NCBI RefSeq assembly: GCF_947492965.1
Contig: NZ_CANLOZ010000001.1
Coordinates: 372,001-436,000, forward strand
Length of the DNA stretch: 64,000 nucleotides
Direction: 5' to 3'
Origin: an uncultured Aquimarina sp.
GTDB lineage: Bacteria > Bacteroidota > Bacteroidia > Flavobacteriales > Flavobacteriaceae
Part shown: positions 62,006 to 64,000 of the stretch, piece by piece
Layout: the number at the start of each line of letters is the position of its first letter
How positions within the stretch are numbered: the stretch's first letter is position 1
Notes under the pieces: generated by a model
The model's input: the letters and a program-made list of their open reading frames with translations, nothing else
What the model was told of the DNA's origin: nothing
Database searches by the model: none
Made by a program: the position numbers and the translations under genes

Positions 62006-64000
62006 ATGAAAAAGAGTTTTTTGGTATTGATGCTTACCGTAATCGTTTCAGCTGCCTCTTGCAGTTTTACAACAAAAGTAGACAACAATGACCCTGACAA
62101 AGATCGAATACTAATTGATCTTATAAGTTATGTATTAAGCAAAGGTCATTATGACGCAAAGGATATTAATGATGATTTCTCCAGAAATGTTTTTGTTGAT
62201 TATATAGACGCTTTAGATCCATTAAAGCGATATTTCTATCAAAGAGATATTGAAGAATTTAAAGAGTTTGAAACTTTAATTGATGATCAGATTAGAGATA
62301 AAGAAATTGAATTCTTTAATATGACCTATCAAAGACTACAAACTAGAATGGAAGAAGCAAGAACCTTATACAAGGATATCTTGGATCATCCTTTTAATTT
62401 TGAAATCGAGGAGTCTATTAATACAGATTATGAAAAGTTATCATACGCTAAAGATAGAGAGGAGATGAAAAATCGTTGGAGATTGCAATTAAAATTTAAT
62501 GCATTGTCCAGTTATTATGATAAAGTAGATGAACAAATAGATTCTATTACCAAAAATAAAGACTACAAGAGAAAATCTGCTGTTGTTTTAGAAGAAGAAT
62601 CACGAGAGATTACGAAGACTTCGCTAAAAGAATATTTTGAGTTTGCTGATGATTTAGAGCGTAAGGATTGGTTTTCTATCTACATAAATTCTATAGTTGA
62701 AGAATTTGATCCTCATACATTTTATTTCGCTCCACAGGATAAAGATAGATTTGATATCGCAATGTCCGGTAAATTAGAGGGTATTGGTGCTAGATTACAA
62801 AAGAAAAATGATAACGTAAAGATTATCGAGATTATTTCTGGAGGACCAGCTTGGAGAGGAAATAAAGTAGAAGTTGGTGATTTTATCATGAAAGTAAAGC
62901 AAGAAGATGAAGTAGAGCCAGTAAGTATTGTAGGGATGCGACTTGATGATGCAGTAAGTTTAATAAAGGGACCAAAAGGGACTAAAGTAATGCTGACTGT
63001 TAAGAAGGTTGACGGAACAATAGAAAACGTTGAGATTGTTAGAGACGTTGTTGAATTAGAAGAAACATACGCTAAGTCTTCTGTAGTAAAGAAAAATGGA
63101 AAGAATTTTGGAATTATAAATTTACCAAAATTCTATTTTAATATGCAAGATTATAATCAACGTAATGCTGCGAAGGATGTAAAGCAGGAAATTATACGTT
63201 TGAAACAACAAGACATGGAAGGCCTGGTGATAGACCTTAGAGATAATGGTGGAGGATCGTTACAAACTGTTGTGGATATAGCGGGTCTTTTCATTGATAA
63301 AGGACCTATTGTACAGGTAAGAACAAAAGGAGAAACACCTGAAGTATTAAGTGATAAAGATCGTAATATCTTATGGGATGGACCTTTAGTAATTTTAGTA
63401 AATGAATTATCAGCTTCTGCTTCCGAAATCTTAGCAGCTGCTATGCAAGATTATAAAAGAGCAATCATTATAGGAAGTAAACAGACATACGGTAAAGGTA
63501 CGGTACAAAATGTAATGGATCTTAACAGATGGATGAGAAGTAATGACTTTGGGGATTTAGGAGCTCTTAAATTAACAACCCAGAAATTTTATCGAGTAAA
63601 CGGAGGATCTACACAATTAGAAGGAGTAAAGAGCGATGTAGTTGTTCCGGATCGTTATAGTTATATCGATATTGGTGAGAAAGATCAAGAAAATCCACTT
63701 CCTTGGGATAAAATTCCAGCTGCCGATTATAATCTATGGGATGGTTATATTGATTTTGACCAAACTATAAATAAAAGTAAGGCTCGTATGGCTACCAATG
63801 AGCAACTTAAATTGATAGATGAAAATGCTAAATGGGTAAGAGAAAAAAGAGATGTAAATGAGTATTCTCTTAATTATAATAAATACAAAGCGAATATAGA
63901 GCTTAATGAAAAACAAGCTAAACGTTTTGATCGCTTAAATGATTATAAAACAAATTTAACTTTTGAATCCCTGCCTTATGAAAAGGAATTAATGAAAAAG
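62006..64000 (+). CDS. prc: Carboxy-terminal processing (tail-specific) protease, 3' end outside window
   Basis: Open from ATG 62006 to the window edge: 665 codons, truncated. A lipoprotein signal (SAASC, Cys about 19) precedes an N-terminal helical domain (about 25-220), a PDZ domain (about 235-330, EGIGARLQ...GPAWRGNKVEVGD), and the S41 catalytic domain with Ser in ELSASASEIL and Lys in QTYGKGTVQ. The visible end starts the C-terminal DUF3340-type helical domain. It trims C-termini of periplasmic proteins. An upstream ATG (61998) is out of frame. Confidence 0.94.
   Translation, partial: MKKSFLVLMLTVIVSAASCSFTTKVDNNDPDKDRILIDLISYVLSKGHYDAKDINDDFSRNVFVDYIDALDPLKRYFYQRDIEEFKEFETLIDDQIRDKEIEFFNMTYQRLQTRMEEARTLYKDILDHPFNFEIEESINTDYEKLSYAKDREEMKNRWRLQLKFNALSSYYDKVDEQIDSITKNKDYKRKSAVVLEEESREITKTSLKEYFEFADDLERKDWFSIYINSIVEEFDPHTFYFAPQDKDRFDIAMSGKLEGIGARLQKKNDNVKIIEIISGGPAWRGNKVEVGDFIMKVKQEDEVEPVSIVGMRLDDAVSLIKGPKGTKVMLTVKKVDGTIENVEIVRDVVELEETYAKSSVVKKNGKNFGIINLPKFYFNMQDYNQRNAAKDVKQEIIRLKQQDMEGLVIDLRDNGGGSLQTVVDIAGLFIDKGPIVQVRTKGETPEVLSDKDRNILWDGPLVILVNELSASASEILAAAMQDYKRAIIIGSKQTYGKGTVQNVMDLNRWMRSNDFGDLGALKLTTQKFYRVNGGSTQLEGVKSDVVVPDRYSYIDIGEKDQENPLPWDKIPAADYNLWDGYIDFDQTINKSKARMATNEQLKLIDENAKWVREKRDVNEYSLNYNKYKANIELNEKQAKRFDRLNDYKTNLTFESLPYEKELMKK

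Noticed and set aside
1..64000. tRNA, rRNA, insertion sequence, phage or integrase genes
   Set aside because: I examined all intergenic regions and reading frames and saw no tRNA-like cloverleaf, no rRNA sequence and no transposase or integrase motif.

Overview
The window is an ordinary chromosomal stretch from a marine-type member of the family Flavobacteriaceae (phylum Bacteroidota); a genus such as Aquimarina is a guess. Four secreted proteins end in a type IX secretion (Por) sorting domain. A SusC/SusD pair is present, many lipoproteins have short signal peptides, Shine-Dalgarno sequences are absent, promoters fit the Bacteroidota -7 box TAnnTTTG, and the DNA is AT-rich. No tRNA, rRNA, insertion sequence, prophage, integrase or CRISPR array is visible. 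All full-length genes look intact. The first gene (dGTPase) and the last (carboxy-terminal processing protease) run off the window.

Layout. 1-11.8 kb: dGTPase end, secreted M36 metallopeptidase, dxs, a TonB-like protein with a cysteine-rich cytoplasmic head, tadA, a cyclic-nucleotide/CBS/nucleotidyltransferase protein paired with a DnaQ-type exonuclease, a tandem pair of secreted paralogues, a cold-shock protein and a small membrane protein. 12-26 kb: secreted alpha-amylase, CLC channel, aspS, SusC/SusD, and a 1248-residue secreted protein (fibronectin III, HYR-like repeats, beta-propeller). 26.3-33.1 kb: a four-gene tetR-tolC-adaptor-RND efflux operon with a probable operator. 33.3-37.6 kb: hypothetical lipoproteins, a polyprenyl synthase, a paralogous lipoprotein pair around a secreted protein, and a small barrel protein. 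37.7-44.4 kb: sucAB and a GH9 cellulase. 44.9-48.6 kb: GHMP kinase, a small ABC cassette and HMG-CoA reductase. 48.8-54.1 kb: DPP4-type peptidase with a POT peptide transporter, a thioredoxin-like protein and a barrel protein. 54.2-64 kb: an orphan small protein behind a two-palindrome promoter, a serine beta-lactamase-fold hydrolase, then a minus-strand cluster surE - small membrane protein - lpxB - NlpC/P60 - unknown - comEC, divergent from the processing protease.

How the genes work together. Polymer use is a theme: amylase, cellulase, M36 peptidase and SusCD act outside the cell or at the outer membrane. DPP4 and the POT transporter would release and import di/tripeptides. Isoprenoid metabolism is represented by HMG-CoA reductase, a mevalonate-kinase-like GHMP protein and a polyprenyl synthase. 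Dxs is also present and may supply DXP for vitamin B6 and thiamine rather than for isoprenoids. No undescribed multi-gene system is proven here. The most notable items are regulatory: two identical 15-bp palindromes 31 bp apart bracketing a promoter (54225-54270), an 18-bp palindrome before susC, a 16-bp-arm inverted repeat at 26054-26096, and a probable TetR operator at 33112-33141.
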